From the NCBI GenBank assembly GCA_964057225.1, contig OZ059898.1, positions 13,355,767-13,419,766 of the forward strand: a DNA stretch of 64,000 bases, in the 5' to 3' direction. This DNA comes from Auanema rhodensis (lineage: Eukaryota; Nematoda; Chromadorea; Rhabditida; Rhabditidae). Below are positions 26,801 to 41,509 of this stretch, piece after piece (the stretch's first letter is position 1; each line of letters begins with the position of its first letter). The notes below the pieces were generated by a model. It was not told where the DNA came from. It did no database searches and saw only the letters and a list, made by a program, of their open reading frames with translations. The translations under genes were made by a program, and so were the position numbers.

Positions 26801-29800
26801 TAAGGACCACGAGGAGACAAACGATCCATAAGCGCCTATAATACTCATTTATATATAAGATACTATTTTTTCATCTAACCTGGTTTTCTTTAGCATTGTC
26901 ACCACTAAGGAAACGAACAGTGCAAGCAATATTCCTAGCTTTTGAAAATATTTTTTGAGCATCGTACCTATAGAAGAAACATAAGAACATAAAATGATAT
27001 GACTGAGATACTCACTTTAGACTTAAAGGGTAAATATACAATAGGTTGACAAGCTCAGAATGAGGGTCGGCAGCGATATCGCCAAAAGATTGAAGTTCAA
27101 ACATGGGGGGAGTTGGACTATCCTTGGGAGAAGTCCAAGGTTTTAAGGGATACCATGACGGGTTAAGACGGACTGAACATTACAAAAAATGAAGAACGAA
27201 AGAGCAGAGCTTACATGGAATTTCTGAAAGATTAACAGATAAATCTACTTTGAGGGTCAATGAAGCATTCGGTAAAGCGAATTTTCCCGATTTTTCCAAT
27301 CTGAAAAGGATCAAACCAATCAAATAAGAATGCTTAACACTTACTTTGCAAAATCATTAAGATGCTTATAAATATCTGTTTCAATAAACTTATTGTTTTC
27401 ACATCTATAAAGTTGAATACTAGTAAACTCTTTACAGGAGTTGTCTCCACGCAATTCCGGAAAAACGGGACTTAAAAGAAATATAAAAAATAAAGTATTT
27501 ATCTAATACAAACCGTGCTCCCCAAGCAAAACGTTGTTTATAGCCTGCTAATCGTATGGTCGAAGAATGAATCAACTTTTGAAGTTTATTAACTGCTTTA
27601 GGGTCCACCGAAGATCTAAGAGATTTGATTTAGTCAAAGTTAAAGTTTAAGGCTTACTTCATATAAATATCACCTACGGTATCAGCTGACAATAAACGAT
27701 CTACACGACAAACCACCCATATATCTTTATGTGGCTTAGCCACGGTACATAGTAGCTTAATTAACAAAGATAACAAGATTATCAATTGTTGGAGCAAAAT
27801 ACCTGATTAGCTAATTTACTGCTTAAGAGAGCTTTAGTCACTCCGTTAATATCGATATTTCCTCCAGGACTTGCTAAATTATCATCTCCACTACAGTCTA
27901 TATTGAATTCCTCCGAAATTCTGCGCGATGAATTGGCATCAAATAGGAATATAGAAACGAAAAAAGGCTCAATCTCAAAAAAAACAGTAACAGTGAAAAA
28001 ATAATGTTTGATTGTACCTGTTGCAAAACATTGTTTCCAGTCGGTAACTTAATCTCTAACTTTTTGAACTCTATTGAGAAACGAACAGCATGACCGATTC
28101 TAGTTAATGTTGATCTTCTTCGTCTAGCAGGCTTTGTAATAGGTGAGGTAGCTGTTGTTCCTCTTGATCTATTTAACAGACATGATTGCTCTCCTTTTGG
28201 TTCGGACACTGGCTGAAAATAATAAAGAGGTCACGCATAAATTTCAATCAAATCTTACTCCCAATCTATAGTAAACAGAAAATAAGTTCCGCCTATCAAC
28301 TATTGGGGGCTGTAATGCTCTCGCGGCTGAATTCCTACCTCTCCATATATTTACATCCCTTGCTGAAAAATAACAATAAATGCGAATGATTAATGCCGCC
28401 CACCTCCTGCACTATCTTCGCTTCCAATGCTTTCCGTATCTAGATTAGATTCATTCAAACTCTTGCCTGACTTATCTAACTGTTCAGAGCAGGCAGAAAC
28501 TGAGTCTCCTAAATTTTTCTTTAAATATAATAACAATGTAATTAGTACCTTTATTAGCCAAAGCAATAGCGCGATTAATGTGTAGCAACCAAGAAGAAAG
28601 TTCATCAGCATCATCACTAGCAATAACTAGCGGCTTTTGCTCACTTTTTTCATTACCGTCGGGACATGGTTCAATCTAAAAATTGAAAAATATTAATAAT
28701 ACATTATATATATAAACCTGTAAAACTGATTTCCCCTTCTTCATTGATTTCAATTGAGCTGAGTTCACTTTCATCGCAACTTGCTTCAGAGTATCATTAG
28801 CAGTTTTCCTCGTTTCAATGACAATATCTCCACCAGCCTCACGCCGTAATATACAATAACGCTTCTTAACCGCCTTAAAAACTCGATAAAAAATGAATTG
28901 TAATGCTTATAATACTTTTAAATTATCCAATAAACTAGGATCATTTTTAACTATCATTACATAGCCTTCCTTTACCACATCAGTGAGGAAAAACCCTTCC
29001 ATTGCCTAAAATTGAAAAATATATGGGAATTTTCTGAAAAACTTACAGCTCTTTCTTCTTCTAAAGCCATATCAGACTCAAAAACCAGACTTGACAAAGA
29101 AACTTCATTTTCAATAGATGAACTGAAACAGCTATTTTCAATTTATAACAAATTCAAGTTTACCCAATATTCAGCCTGTTATAATCACCCATAAACTTAT
29201 TGTAATTAAAAGTAATACTTCTATATGATGATGTATACAAACGAACAGCCTCTTTTGTAAGCAGCCATTGCGCGGATGCAGCATCTTCAGGAGTTACAGG
29301 ATGTACTACAGTTGATTGATCTGGTTCAATTAATGTTTCCTAAATAAAAAAAAGAATTTTAATAATAGTACTATTACATACTTGAACATCATCTCGAGGA
29401 AATAAAAGAATTTCTCGTTGTGGATCATTTTCAAGTTGAATTGTACGTTCAGTAACAAATTTCTCATAGTCTAATGGTTCAGAAATAGGAGCAACTCTCT
29501 GGATAAAGAGAGGAGTTAAAATTATAAACTATATAAAAACCGTGGGATTTTGAGTAGATATTGCATTTCGAACCGCTTCTCTCGCTTCACGAGCAACTCC
29601 TGGTTTACCTACCGCAGCCGTGAACCTGTAATAAGAAATGATTAATAAGTTTTTTTGCATACAAACCTATTGCTACCACGTTTAAAAGATAACACAGGCA
29701 TATATAGTTGGATGCATTATAGTTTCAATTCAAAAGGTTTTCATTGTAACATATACAATGTATATAAAGGCGGCAACAAAAGAGATGTAGTACGAGGGAA

Positions 29801-30024
29801 AAATCAGAAACACATGCTAGCGAAACAAATGTTTTATCAAAAACTGTATAGAACAGAAACAATAACTATAGAATGATAACTCACTTCCGAAGCTGTGAAG
29901 AGTTTGTTCGAATGGATGTGATACTCTCAGGTACGAGTGTAGAAGCATTACTTGAATTCCCAGAAACAATTGAACGGCGATCATCGGCCGTAGTGCTTCC
30001 CCTAGACGAGACGAAAGCTCGCAT
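20896..30024 (-). CDS. DOCK-family guanine nucleotide exchange factor (DOCK6/7/8, zizimin-related)
   Basis: This is a gene of about 9.1 kb with roughly 30 small exons encoding a DOCK-C type protein, likely near the usual ~2,000 residues. The N-terminus ([10 protein letters not shown] start, ATG 30022-30024) includes [15 protein letters not shown]...LLFPRDDV, matching the DOCK-C N-terminal region. The DHR-1/C2 lipid-binding domain is at about 26.4-27.2 kb ([41 protein letters not shown]). The catalytic DHR-2 domain occupies about 20.9-22.9 kb ([62 protein letters not shown]), where the TVNxGPL segment is the nucleotide-sensor helix region. Such proteins activate Rac/Cdc42 in cytoskeletal and neuronal morphogenesis. 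The start follows an acceptor-like AATCTAG. The assignment to DOCK6/7/8 rather than DOCK9-11 rests on these motifs and on the lack of an obvious PH domain. Confidence 0.9.
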
Positions 30025-30782
30025 GTGGTCTAGATTAATGATATAACAAATGCATTAATCCTAAATAAAACTGTTTAATGTAGGGAAGTTGAAAGATGAA
30101 GAAAAATGTTTCATGAAAGGCCTTGAGTAATAAGACGGACATAATCTAATTATTTAATCATCAGTTTTCTAATAAATCAATACGAGAGATAGTGATTTCA
30201 CTTATAAGAGCATTGCGATGGAAAATTGAAAAAAAAAATTAGATGCGTAGCTTCCTTCCAAGCGGACATTGAAATTCAATAATAGAGCTAAGTCCATTTT
30301 ATAAACATATTTCCGCATATTGCCGTCTGAATGAAAATAGTCAGTTCAAAACCAAGAGGTCATTCTCGGTCCTTCATGTCTTAATCAAAGCGGAAACTAT
30401 AAACAATTCTCATCCAAACTAAATGCCATGATATTTATAATTCAAAATAAATATGAAATGTTCTCACATCTATCTCCTTTATGATTAATTTCTTGTTCTG
30501 GCTAAGTTTTGAGTTTTTTTTTCATATTGTTTGCCAATGTGTTTCCCAGTCTGAAGCTTGAAATTGAGGAATTATTCTTGACCTACATTCCCGACCGTTT
30601 CTTTGCGTTTCTTAATTTAAAATGAAAGTAAACATTACACGTCATTGACGTGAATGATGTACTACTAGTGTTCCCTATTCCTACGCTAATGAAGCTGACC
30701 GTATTGTATTGATTTTTCTGACTGATTGTTGCCAGATAGTAAGAAAAGTATGTAAATTCAATATTAATATCAGAATCGCCGA
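30025..30782. promoter_or_regulatory. Divergent intergenic region, DOCK (-) / NUP42 (+)
   Basis: This 758-bp AT-rich region between two divergently read genes presumably contains both promoters. I see no convincing ORF and no specific site beyond an acceptor-like TTAATATCAG nine bases before the NUP42-like ATG. Confidence 0.45.
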
Positions 30783-31342
30783 ATGTCATATTATTATCCA
30801 AATCGTGTAGTGTGCAAATTTTTCAATGGAACACCAGGTTCATGTAGGTATGGAGATAATTGTAATTTCTCACATGATTCTAATAAAACGGCATTCGATC
30901 GTTCGTAGGTTTCACTTTGATATAGAAAAGATAGCTTGTTATTTCAGACGTTTTAAATATATTTCTCCGAATATTATATCAAAAGTAAAAGAAGAAAGTG
31001 CTACTGCAGTAGCAAAAGGTGTTACCGACCGAGAAGCAGCTAAGTCAGAACAATCAGCTCCACAGTACGTCATAAAAGAACTAATTTTATTGTCTTATTT
31101 TTTTTTTCAGAAACTTAGGAATTAAGACAAATGGGTATATATATGCAAATTAGTTTATTTCTTAATTTTGGGAATTATCTAGAAACTCCTTGAAGCAGCA
31201 AATTGCACCTTGCGAAAAGCAGAAGGAGAATGTTTACAGCCAGCTATCAGAGCTAGACCAGAGCGATAGGCTGAATTTTGAAGCAAAAAGTTTTACCCTA
31301 GGAAATATACCATATGTGCCGCCTTCAATAGAATTAGCTTAA
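30783..31342 (+). CDS. NUP42: NUP42-like nucleoporin: CCCH zinc finger plus Gle1-binding tail
   Basis: Four exons give a 140-residue protein. Residues 11-31 form a single CCCH finger, C-x9-C-x5-C-x3-H (CKFFNGTPGSCRYGDNCNFS then His). Exon 1 ends with a GTAGGT donor, and the later introns are GTACGT...TTTTCAG and GTATAT...ATCTAG. The C-terminus FTLGNIPYVPPSIELA matches the Gle1-binding motif that ends NUP42/hCG1 proteins (FTLGKIP..PP..L). Known role: NUP42 sits on the cytoplasmic face of the nuclear pore and stimulates the mRNA-export helicase DDX19/Dbp5 through Gle1. The middle (about 42-120) is charged and lacks the FG dipeptides usual in the family; the whole protein is about one third of the human length. 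It is divergent from the DOCK gene and convergent with the cysteine-synthase gene, 89 bp away. Confidence 0.8.
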
Positions 31343-31431
31343 GTGGTTTCAATATTTATATTTAATATATATATGCTTATGTGACAGCTTCCAATGTGCA
31401 ATTTTTATGAAAATTATATAAAATTCGGAAT

Positions 31432-32842
<1,411 letters not shown>

Positions 32843-33817
32843 AATCTGACATCCAAATGATAAAAATTATAAAGAATGTGCGCTTCAAGCTATTAAGTTG
32901 ACCAAACAAGTGGTTTTACGACAAGGAACTTAATATTTTGAGGAAGGACCAATTATTAAAAAATAAATAAAAAATAGATTTTAAAAATATACGATATGAG
33001 GTAAATGTTTTTGGCAGAAACCGAATGTTATAATGAGCTAAAGTTTAAGCGATTTTACCAAAAACTTATCAAAGCCTGGTGAAGCATGTGTTCGCGACAG
33101 GTGCTAACTGATAAGAATGGCTGCTCTAATGCCAAAAAATGACAATGGAGCAGTTATTATAAGCTGAAAACAAAGGCAAATTTATAGTATAATATGCTCA
33201 AACTATGAGATTGTATTAAAACTACAACAATATAAGTATTACAAAAAAATATTTAAGATGACTGCCGTTACTTTATCAAGAATAACAATAGTAAATGATA
33301 TTGATAAGCATCTTTGGAATATTACGGGCCTGAACATCTCGAATGAACATAACGAATATAGATATTAGTGGAATGAGTTAATAATGACGACGTAATTTAG
33401 GTCAGAATAGCTTAAAATATTTTTGAGGTCAGAATTCATATAGTAGTACAACTACACATCCGAGCACGTATACGTAGTAGTGTAAATAGAAAGTATTGAT
33501 GTAGTAGTGAAGAAAAAAATAATAAAAAAAAGAAGTCAATAGTTAATTGATTATTTGAAATCAAAGTGAAAAAATAATTTTTTATGTAAGTTTAAAGTCA
33601 CAATAGACATGTAGACATACTTATATAGTTGTTTAGTTTGATAGAAATGCACGTAACTGTATTCTTTAAATTTCTCAAAATCACACGTAGACAACGGATG
33701 GGACGGACAATATCATAAGGCACTGTAGAGAAGCGAAAGAAAGTTTATTAACTCAATGAGTCATTGAGGATAAAGCCATTCTATCAACTAGATATTCATT
33801 ACCGAAACAAAAATATC
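32843..33817. other. Intergenic: cysteine synthase upstream region and P450 3' UTR
   Basis: About 1 kb of AT-rich DNA without coding support. An acceptor-like GGATGTCAG stands just upstream of the cysteine-synthase ATG. Nothing else specific was seen. Confidence 0.4.
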
Positions 33818-36270
33818 TTATTTACAAGGAAAAGGAGTAATTTCCATAGTGAAGGGCTTTGGTGCACGTATTGTGCGGAGAATTGGGTCGTGCATTGGAG
33901 GTATAACACCGGTATGTTTAAACTTGAATTGTTGAAGACATGTGACGAAGAATAGAAACACCTTAAGAAATCAATAACAATGAATGGCAGCAAGTACTTG
34001 TTTAATAAATGTTTTGCTTCTTTTTTTCTAATTAAATGTGTTTACATAGCATTACCTCCATCCTAGCTAATGATTCGCCGGGACAAGATCGTTTGCCTAC
34101 AGAAAAAGGGTTGACTCTATCATCACGAACAAATTTCTCATCCTTCAAATAATAAATTGTATGAAGAAGTATGAGAAAAGTCTTCAAAACAATGAATATT
34201 ATCAAACATTTACTTTAAGATGCCTTTCGGGACTAAAATATTCGGGGCGTTCGTATTCTGCCTCGTCGATATGGGCTGTTACAACTTGGGGCAAGACTTG
34301 TGTTCCCATGGGTAAGCGATAACCTGCAAATTAAAAAAAACGAACTTTTATCTTTGTTCTCACTTTAGAAAAACAACAAAAACCTTCGCAATTCACTTCC
34401 TTCATTGTAATACGTAAGAAATTGAAACTAATCACATAACCCAGTCGGTACGTTTCTTGTATAAATGCTGCTACATAAGGCATTTTCTTTAAATCCTCCA
34501 TGCGAATACTCTATTTATAGGTATTGAATATTGATATTAAATTCATTTCTAAAATCTTTTTTACCTGTGAACGTCCTATTGTGTTATCAATTTCTTCGTG
34601 AATTTTCTGTTGTGTTTCGGGATAATTAATGAGAAAATGGAAAGCAAATAACAATGTTGAAACTATTGTTTCATATCCACCGATGTAAAAACCCATAATT
34701 GCCATAAGTAGTTGATTTTCAACGAATTCTTCTATAATGAAAACCTTATCGTCTTTATGTATATTTTAAAGTGTCTTGATGATAAGAAAAAAAAAGTCTC
34801 ACGTAACGTGAAAACGTCACTTGAATTTATTTTTAGTTAGACAACACAAAAAAGCGGCTGCATTCTTACAATAACAAATATATTTTTATTTAATAAGTTT
34901 AAATGATATTCTTTAATTTTTATATTTGTTTAAGATTTAATTTAGTCAATTATAAAATTAATAACATGCCTTCATCCTTACTATCCCTTTGATTCATTTC
35001 TATTAAGAAGGCATCGAGGAAACAACTTGGTGCGCTATGATAGTCAATTGCATTTTTATGCTCATAAGTTATCTAAAGCATAAAATTCATCTAATCAGAT
35101 TATCATTTTCAATTTCATTCTTTCAATTTGCCTGCCACCTCCCATTCAGATATGTATACCTGAGTTGAATTTAATCAAAATTCTCTTTTTTTCAGCCGCA
35201 AATATTAAAATTCATAGGAGATTTGAATATGAAATCAAATGATATTTCTTACTTTACTAATATAGTCTGCAAGTTTATCTCTTGATATTTTACATTTATT
35301 GATTCCAAGATCAAGAACTCCATCTAAATACTTCAAAGCTGGTATTACATCCAATAGGTTCATGATGGGATTATTGTAATATTTCAGAAACTGAAAAGTA
35401 GCATATTTTAAACTAAAAAATAATAATAACAACAAGAAAAGTACATCAATTGCATTATTTTGAAAATAAAGTAAATTAGGATCATTCTGATCTTTCTGAC
35501 ACCCAAAGCTTAGTTTATCCATTATATTACTTACGGCTATCTAAATAAAAACAAATAAAATTCAACTATTCTATAAATAAATTGTTGTTTTTACTGTTAA
35601 AATATGCTTCATATCAACTGATTTCATATCTTTCCTCATCATCTCACAAGTTAGTTGAGCTTGTTCGAGAATAATCGCCTGAATAATATTGTTGCATCCA
35701 GAAAAATCTTTATGAACACCTCAGATTTTTGCTTGCCCATTCCCAGGTCACGTAATAATGATAAAGTAAACTTTCTTTGAGATTTTACCCAATCATTTCT
35801 TTCATATAACAGCCCATACGGTCCCTTAAAAATATATAAAATCTCTAATATATAATAGATTTACAATTACATTGAGAACATACTCATGAAATTTACTCAA
35901 AGGTCGTCCGCTATAAGATTCTCCATCTTGAATTATTGTGCGTTTTAAGGCCAAAAATCATTTGATAAGTTGAAAATCTGACGGAAAACAAACTGCGTAA
36001 TCAGCAACAACTACAGTTGGATGAGGAAGCCAGATCGTGAAAACAGATCCGTATTGCTTTTTATATTGTAATAAAGTTTTTTCAATATTTGAGTAATTAA
36101 TAGATAATGAATTTCCTAAATTATCATTTGAAGTAAAGTCCTTTTGAAAAAAATTATATACCAATTATTGGCCATGGTGTTGGTCCAGGTGGTAATCCTT
36201 TAATTCGATTGATATTGCTCCAGATGAAGAAGAATACTAAGATAGCTAATATTAGAGCAATCAGAGCCAT
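33818..36270 (-). CDS. Cytochrome P450, microsomal (CYP2-like nematode type), one non-canonical intron
   Basis: The start MALIALILAILVFFFIW is a membrane anchor followed by the proline hinge GLPPGPTPWPIIGNS. Downstream are DGESYSGRPLSKFHE, the I-helix MGFYIGGYETIVSTLLFAF (a degenerate AGxxT), the K-helix ExxR as ETYR, the PERF-like EYFSPERH, and the heme-binding loop FSVGKRSCPGESLARME with the axial cysteine. The end is APKPFTMEITPFPCK. It is likely an ER monooxygenase of unknown substrate. The intron between ...VVVADYA and ALKRTIIQDG (35952-35993, 42 nt) begins GT but ends TTTTTG rather than TTTTAG; unspliced, the frame meets TGA. Either a rare TG acceptor is used, or this copy is damaged, or there is a sequence error. 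All other junctions and catalytic motifs look intact. Confidence 0.85.
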
Positions 36271-37086
36271 GAAGGGAGTTGGTAATAAATGAATTTAATA
36301 GATATTACCTGATGTGATTGAAATATTTTTCCATAAAAATAATAGTACATATCACATATTTTCAATAATTACAAAAAAAATGTTTTTTTTTCTCCATTTA
36401 TTACACTTACACATATTACATTAATTTTCAAAATGTTTTAATACATTTTCAAAATTTCCTTTGAAAAAATGTTATTTGATCATTAAATCTTAACACCAAT
36501 TTCAAGTTTTTATGATAACTTCACATCTGAATAAGCTCATCATAACGTTCATCGTGAATCTGAATCTAAAAAAATATATCCAAAATATGCAATAGTCTAC
36601 GTGATATTAGTTAATTATCAAAAAAGAATTATCAATATAATTCTATCAGATATATCTTCATTTATCTATTACTCTCTCATTTTTCTATACTATTTTCAAT
36701 TGTTATGATCTATTTAATGAGCGTATCATCATCTTCTCTAATATCTTATATGTTCTGTCATTATTGTGATATTTCAAATTGAGATGAAAAGTACATGAAA
36801 TAATCTTTCTGACTATTGCTTAGCTGTTTGCTGTTTGTTGTTGCTGATGCTCAATAGTACTGCTATTGCTGACTGCTTCAACGTGTTGAAATAATGTAAA
36901 AAAACAGATTAAAATTATGAAAATGTTGAGAATGAATAGAGAGAACAATCCACATTATGCCAACGTCGAGTTTTCATAGTATTATCGAATAGAATTTTAA
37001 CATTTTCCCCATCAGCCTATTCTCGGTCATTTGCATGTCCGTCCTGGAACAGTTAGGCTGTTCGACTATCATCATCATCATCAAAA
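36271..37086. promoter_or_regulatory. Divergent intergenic region, P450 (-) / SLC26 (+)
   Basis: This 816-bp AT-rich region should hold both promoters. It includes a 14-bp inverted repeat, TTCAACGTGTTGAA (36877-36890; arms TTCAAC/GTTGAA around GT, with an E-box-like ACGTG centre), and a short (TCA)n run at about 37067-37083 just before the SLC26 start. Confidence 0.4.
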
Positions 37087-40000
37087 ATGTCTAATAAGGA
37101 TTCAGCACACGTTGTTAGTTTTCCAGTTGAGGTATGTATGTCTACATATGCATCACATTCTGAACTCATTTCTCGTTTGAAAATGCTTGTTTAGATTGAA
37201 ATAGCTGGAGGAAACTTGGAAGGTATCAATGAGATTAAAGATGAGAAAGAGGAAGCTATCGTTATGGCTGGTGGAATTGTGAGATCACCCATGAATCAGG
37301 TAATATCTGATTGAAATTCACAGTTCAATTAAGAGAAACAATGTTTTACAGGATGAATTTGATAAGAAATTTTGTTTCAAAAACTCTCCAGAACATGAAA
37401 GTGAAAGATTTAGAAAATTCTTTAGAAAGTTAGAAAAACTCATGTTGAAACTGAACATATATTTAAAATTTACAGATATTATGAGCCATGTACATCTTGG
37501 ACATCTTTTAAATATTCTCTATTTTCTTTTATTCCTATTCTTGATTGGCTTCCTGCCTATAATTGGTCTGAAAACATATTATCCGACATAGTAGGAGGAA
37601 TAACTGTTGGAGTTATGCATGTTCCTCAAGGTTTCCTTTTTCATGTCGTTACCTCAGGCTATTTTTTTTGATAATTAAGGAATCGCATATAGTTTATTAG
37701 CTAAACAAGAAGCAGTTTCTGGCTTATATACTTCTTTCTTTGCTCCTCTTATTTATATGATTTTTGGAACGTCTAAACATGTATCTCTAGGTTTGCTTAG
37801 TTATAAGAAGTTTGCTCTCATAAGTGCACAATCTAGGATCTTTCGCCGTAGCCTCGCTTATGACTGGTCTTTCTGTTGAGCGGATGATAGGGCCAATTGC
37901 GGTAAAGTTTTTGAATAATCATACACAAATTTTTCTTTTCGCCAACATACTTTTGAAAGTTATACAAAGGTTTCTACTGCAGAATGCGCAAAATCAACAG
38001 TCCGAACTTATACAGGATGAAACACCGACTCCGCAACAAGTAGCCACTGCATTGACATGTCTCATCGGTCTTATACAGGTTTTGCAACTTTTCAAACTAT
38101 TTTAATTTCTGATCACGCACATCTGTATATCAGACAATATCATATAATATTATCAGCTCATTTACATTGAATCAGTTACCCGTTCAGTTGGTCGAAAATC
38201 TGAATAACATGGTTCATTTTCTCACTCCCTCTATAATCTGTCTAGTTTTCATTATTTTGTATTTAAAAGAAATGAAGAAAAAAATTATACTTTTGACGTC
38301 ATTATGATGTGGGTTGTGATGGAAAAATGTAAATTAAGCAGAATCATTTGTGAACAAAAATATCTGGTGTAAATGGGTCACATGGTGGCAAAGTATCATC
38401 AAGTTTGTTCATAATGACGGTTGCAGCTTTTAATGGGATTCTGTCGGCTTTCATTCATGATGTCATACTTTTCTGATCAAGTTATTGCCGGATTTACAAC
38501 AGCTGCCTCATGCCACGTATTTGCTTCACAGTTGAAAGATGCGTTTGGTCTTCGAAACTTACCTAATCGTTCTGGTCCCGGGAATGCTTTATTTGTAAAG
38601 AAATAGAATTGAAAACGATGATAGAATTTTAAATTTAATTTCAGAAGCTTTACGATGCAGTTGTAGCATTACCTACAGCTAACGTAGTTACTACATCAGT
38701 ATGTGTAGTTGTTATTGCTATTTTGGTTATTGGAAAAGATTATTTTAACCCATGGTTAAAGAAAAAGTGCAAAATGGATTTACCTATTCCATTTGAACTT
38801 GTAGTGGTAATATCAATTAACTCAAACATCTATCTCACTTCATGTGATACTTAGGTTATACTTGGTACAGTTGTATCTGCTTTACTAAATTTACACGATG
38901 AATACAATGTTTCGGTTGTTAAGACTATTCCTACAGGGTAAACTTTACTGATATATCATGGATGTTTTAAGTAATATACTATGATTACAGACTTCCGGTT
39001 CCACATGTTCCAGATATTCGATTGATACCGGCTTTATTACCTGATGCTATTGCTATTGCTATTGTTTCTGTAGCGATTCATATTTCATTGGCTAAAATGT
39101 TTGCTAAAAAGAATAAGTATTCTGTTGATCCTGGACAGGTTTTTAAATTGCTTATGGTAAAGGCTTAAGAAACAATGATTTAGGAGCTTTGGGCTCTTGG
39201 CCTTACCTCAGTTGGTAGTAGTTTCATGCCAGTATACCCTTCTGCGCCATCATTGGGAAGAACTTTAGTGAATGTAGCAGCAGGTACAAAAACACAAGTA
39301 AGCTAATCCTTTCAACATCATGAATATACAAATATATTTTTATAATTTTAGTTGTCCACTTTGTTTTCATCTGTGTTATTGATAGCCGTTATTACATATT
39401 TTGGTCAATGGCTGACTACATTACCAATGGTAGAAAGTTAAAATAAAATTAATAATTATATATAATCTTTAAGTGTGTTCTATCAGGTATTATCATAGTT
39501 GCCTTAAAAGGCATGGCACGCAAATTCAAAGATTTGCCAACTCTATGGCCATTATCAAAAATTGATTTTGTAAGATAAACTTAATTTCTTAATTAAAATT
39601 ATTCAAATGAGTTTATAGAGCATTTGGGTTGTTTCATTTTTAGCTACAGTATGTATAGATGTAACTGAAGGATTAGCTGTAGCCATACTATATGCATTAT
39701 TTACTACAATTATGCGAGAACAATGGTAAACTATATATTATAATAATATTATACTTAACTATAAAAATGAATATAGACATCTATTTAATAATATTTTTAA
39801 ATATTAAAAAAAAACAGAAAAATTTATAATAATCATGCTACTTACCCTAACACAACCGGTTTATGCGACTATTATTATATTAAAATAAGAATACTACGTG
39901 ACTGTTTCACGTGTAAATGCAAATTTTTAGCGTTATCGTTTTAATTTTTTATTTTATTTCAATAGGCCACGTTGGCATTTGCTGGGTAATGTAAGCGGAA

Positions 40001-40868
40001 CAACGGATTATAGAGATTCTGAACGTTATCAAGATGTATACTTTGTAAAAGTATAATTATTATAATTAATTTCATTTCATAAAAAAAATTCTTTTTAGGG
40101 AATCTGCATTTTCCGATTCGACTCACCATTATTATTTACTAATGTTGAAAGGTTATTTAGATTTATAAAAAAATAATTTTTTAACTTTTTGTTTTATAAT
40201 TATTAATTATTCACAAAAATTTGATTTCAGATTTAAGAAATCTGTAGAAAAAGCTTATAAAGAATGGGAAAGATCTCATGAATTTTATATTCTACGAAAA
40301 GAAAGATCTCAAATGTTCCTTGATCCATCTTTTCTTGAGCACGAACTTACTGTAGTAAACTCTGATGATAAAGATGATTTCATGCTTACTCGTCATTTCA
40401 TCATTGATTGTTCTGGTTTCACTTTTGTGGATTATATGGGAGTTAGTGCTTTGAAAGAGGTATCTTCATCCATATATTCTAAGTTACTATACAATTTTTA
40501 AAGATTTATTCTGATATGAGAGCTAAAGGAATTCTCGTATACTTTGCTGCATCAAAAGGTAAATCAATTGATTTTTTGAAATTTTCGTGAGAACGTACAT
40601 TCAGCTTCTGTTCGAGATCTATTTGAATCGAGTGGTTTCTATTCTTTTGTTACAAAAGATCATTTTTATCCAACAATTCGAGATGCTGTAGCTATTGCTC
40701 GACGACGTCAACTAGCGTAAGTCATCTCTTATATAATTTTTCTTTTTCTATTTAACTATGTAATATAATAAAATAATTGTTTATTATAGAAAAGGACAGT
40801 ATGATTCTTTGTATACTCCAGAACATGATCGTCTTTCTGAAATTATCAGTTCACATCCAATGCATTAG
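37087..40868 (+). CDS. SLC26 / SulP-family anion transporter with STAS domain
   Basis: Roughly 15 exons encode a SulP transporter. ATG 37087-37089 opens an acidic cytosolic N-terminus ([15 protein letters not shown]). The membrane domain includes [11 protein letters not shown]...[36 protein letters not shown] (the SulP signature region), [71 protein letters not shown] and [20 protein letters not shown]. The STAS domain follows (about 39.9-40.7 kb), with [14 protein letters not shown] and [20 protein letters not shown]. It ends ISSHPMH before TAG at 40866-40868. Family members exchange sulfate, oxalate, bicarbonate or chloride across the plasma membrane; the substrate cannot be told here. The longest intron (about 38078-38428) shows no coding content. 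One donor after FFRK/KLEKL has two in-frame options (48 or 32 nt intron). Confidence 0.93.
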
Positions 40869-41509
40869 ATCTGTTATACATCTGGAATTGTGAAAATTAT
40901 CTAATACGCTCTTGATATTTCTTTGGAATTTAAAAAGAAATGAATAACTAAGAACATGCAAAGAAGATTTAATGTGTCTCCATCTCTCTTCCTTCCATCT
41001 ATATGTTTTCCTTTGAATCATGGAAATATTTAACTATGAAACTTGAGGCACATAGTTTATTACTATTATATTTATTTATTTCACAACAATAATAAATAAG
41101 AATTCTAATTATATTGTGTTTGCCACATAATAAATCTATTGAGATCACAAGACAGAACGCGAGAATATTACGAGAAGACAATTAAACAATTAGGAATTAA
41201 TTGAAGAAAAAAAATATTTTAAATCAGAATATACCAGATGAATAAACTTTTAAACTGTTTAATGCTGGTTCAACAACATTAAAAAATAATTTAAAGAATT
41301 GTAAATAAAAAGAAGAAATATGTTTAGAACATAAATTGTTAAATGGTCTTCGTGTAGAAATGTAGATGAAATGACCGGCATTTGAGGAGTGAGGTACATA
41401 GGAATGGTTAAAGAGTGCTTGAACATTGATAAGATCTGTTGTAAAAATTAAAAAAATAAACAAATAAACAAATAATTTGAAAGAATGACGGAAAATGAAA
41501 ATAATAATT
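40869..41509. other. Convergent 3' region between SLC26 and the GPCR
   Basis: AT-rich sequence containing the 3' UTRs of two convergent genes. The open frames here are low-complexity shadows with no recognisable motif. Confidence 0.45.

Noticed and set aside
29655-29876. Plus-strand 73-codon open frame inside the DOCK gene
   Set aside because: It lies in a DOCK intron, has no motif and no supporting splice or conservation signal.
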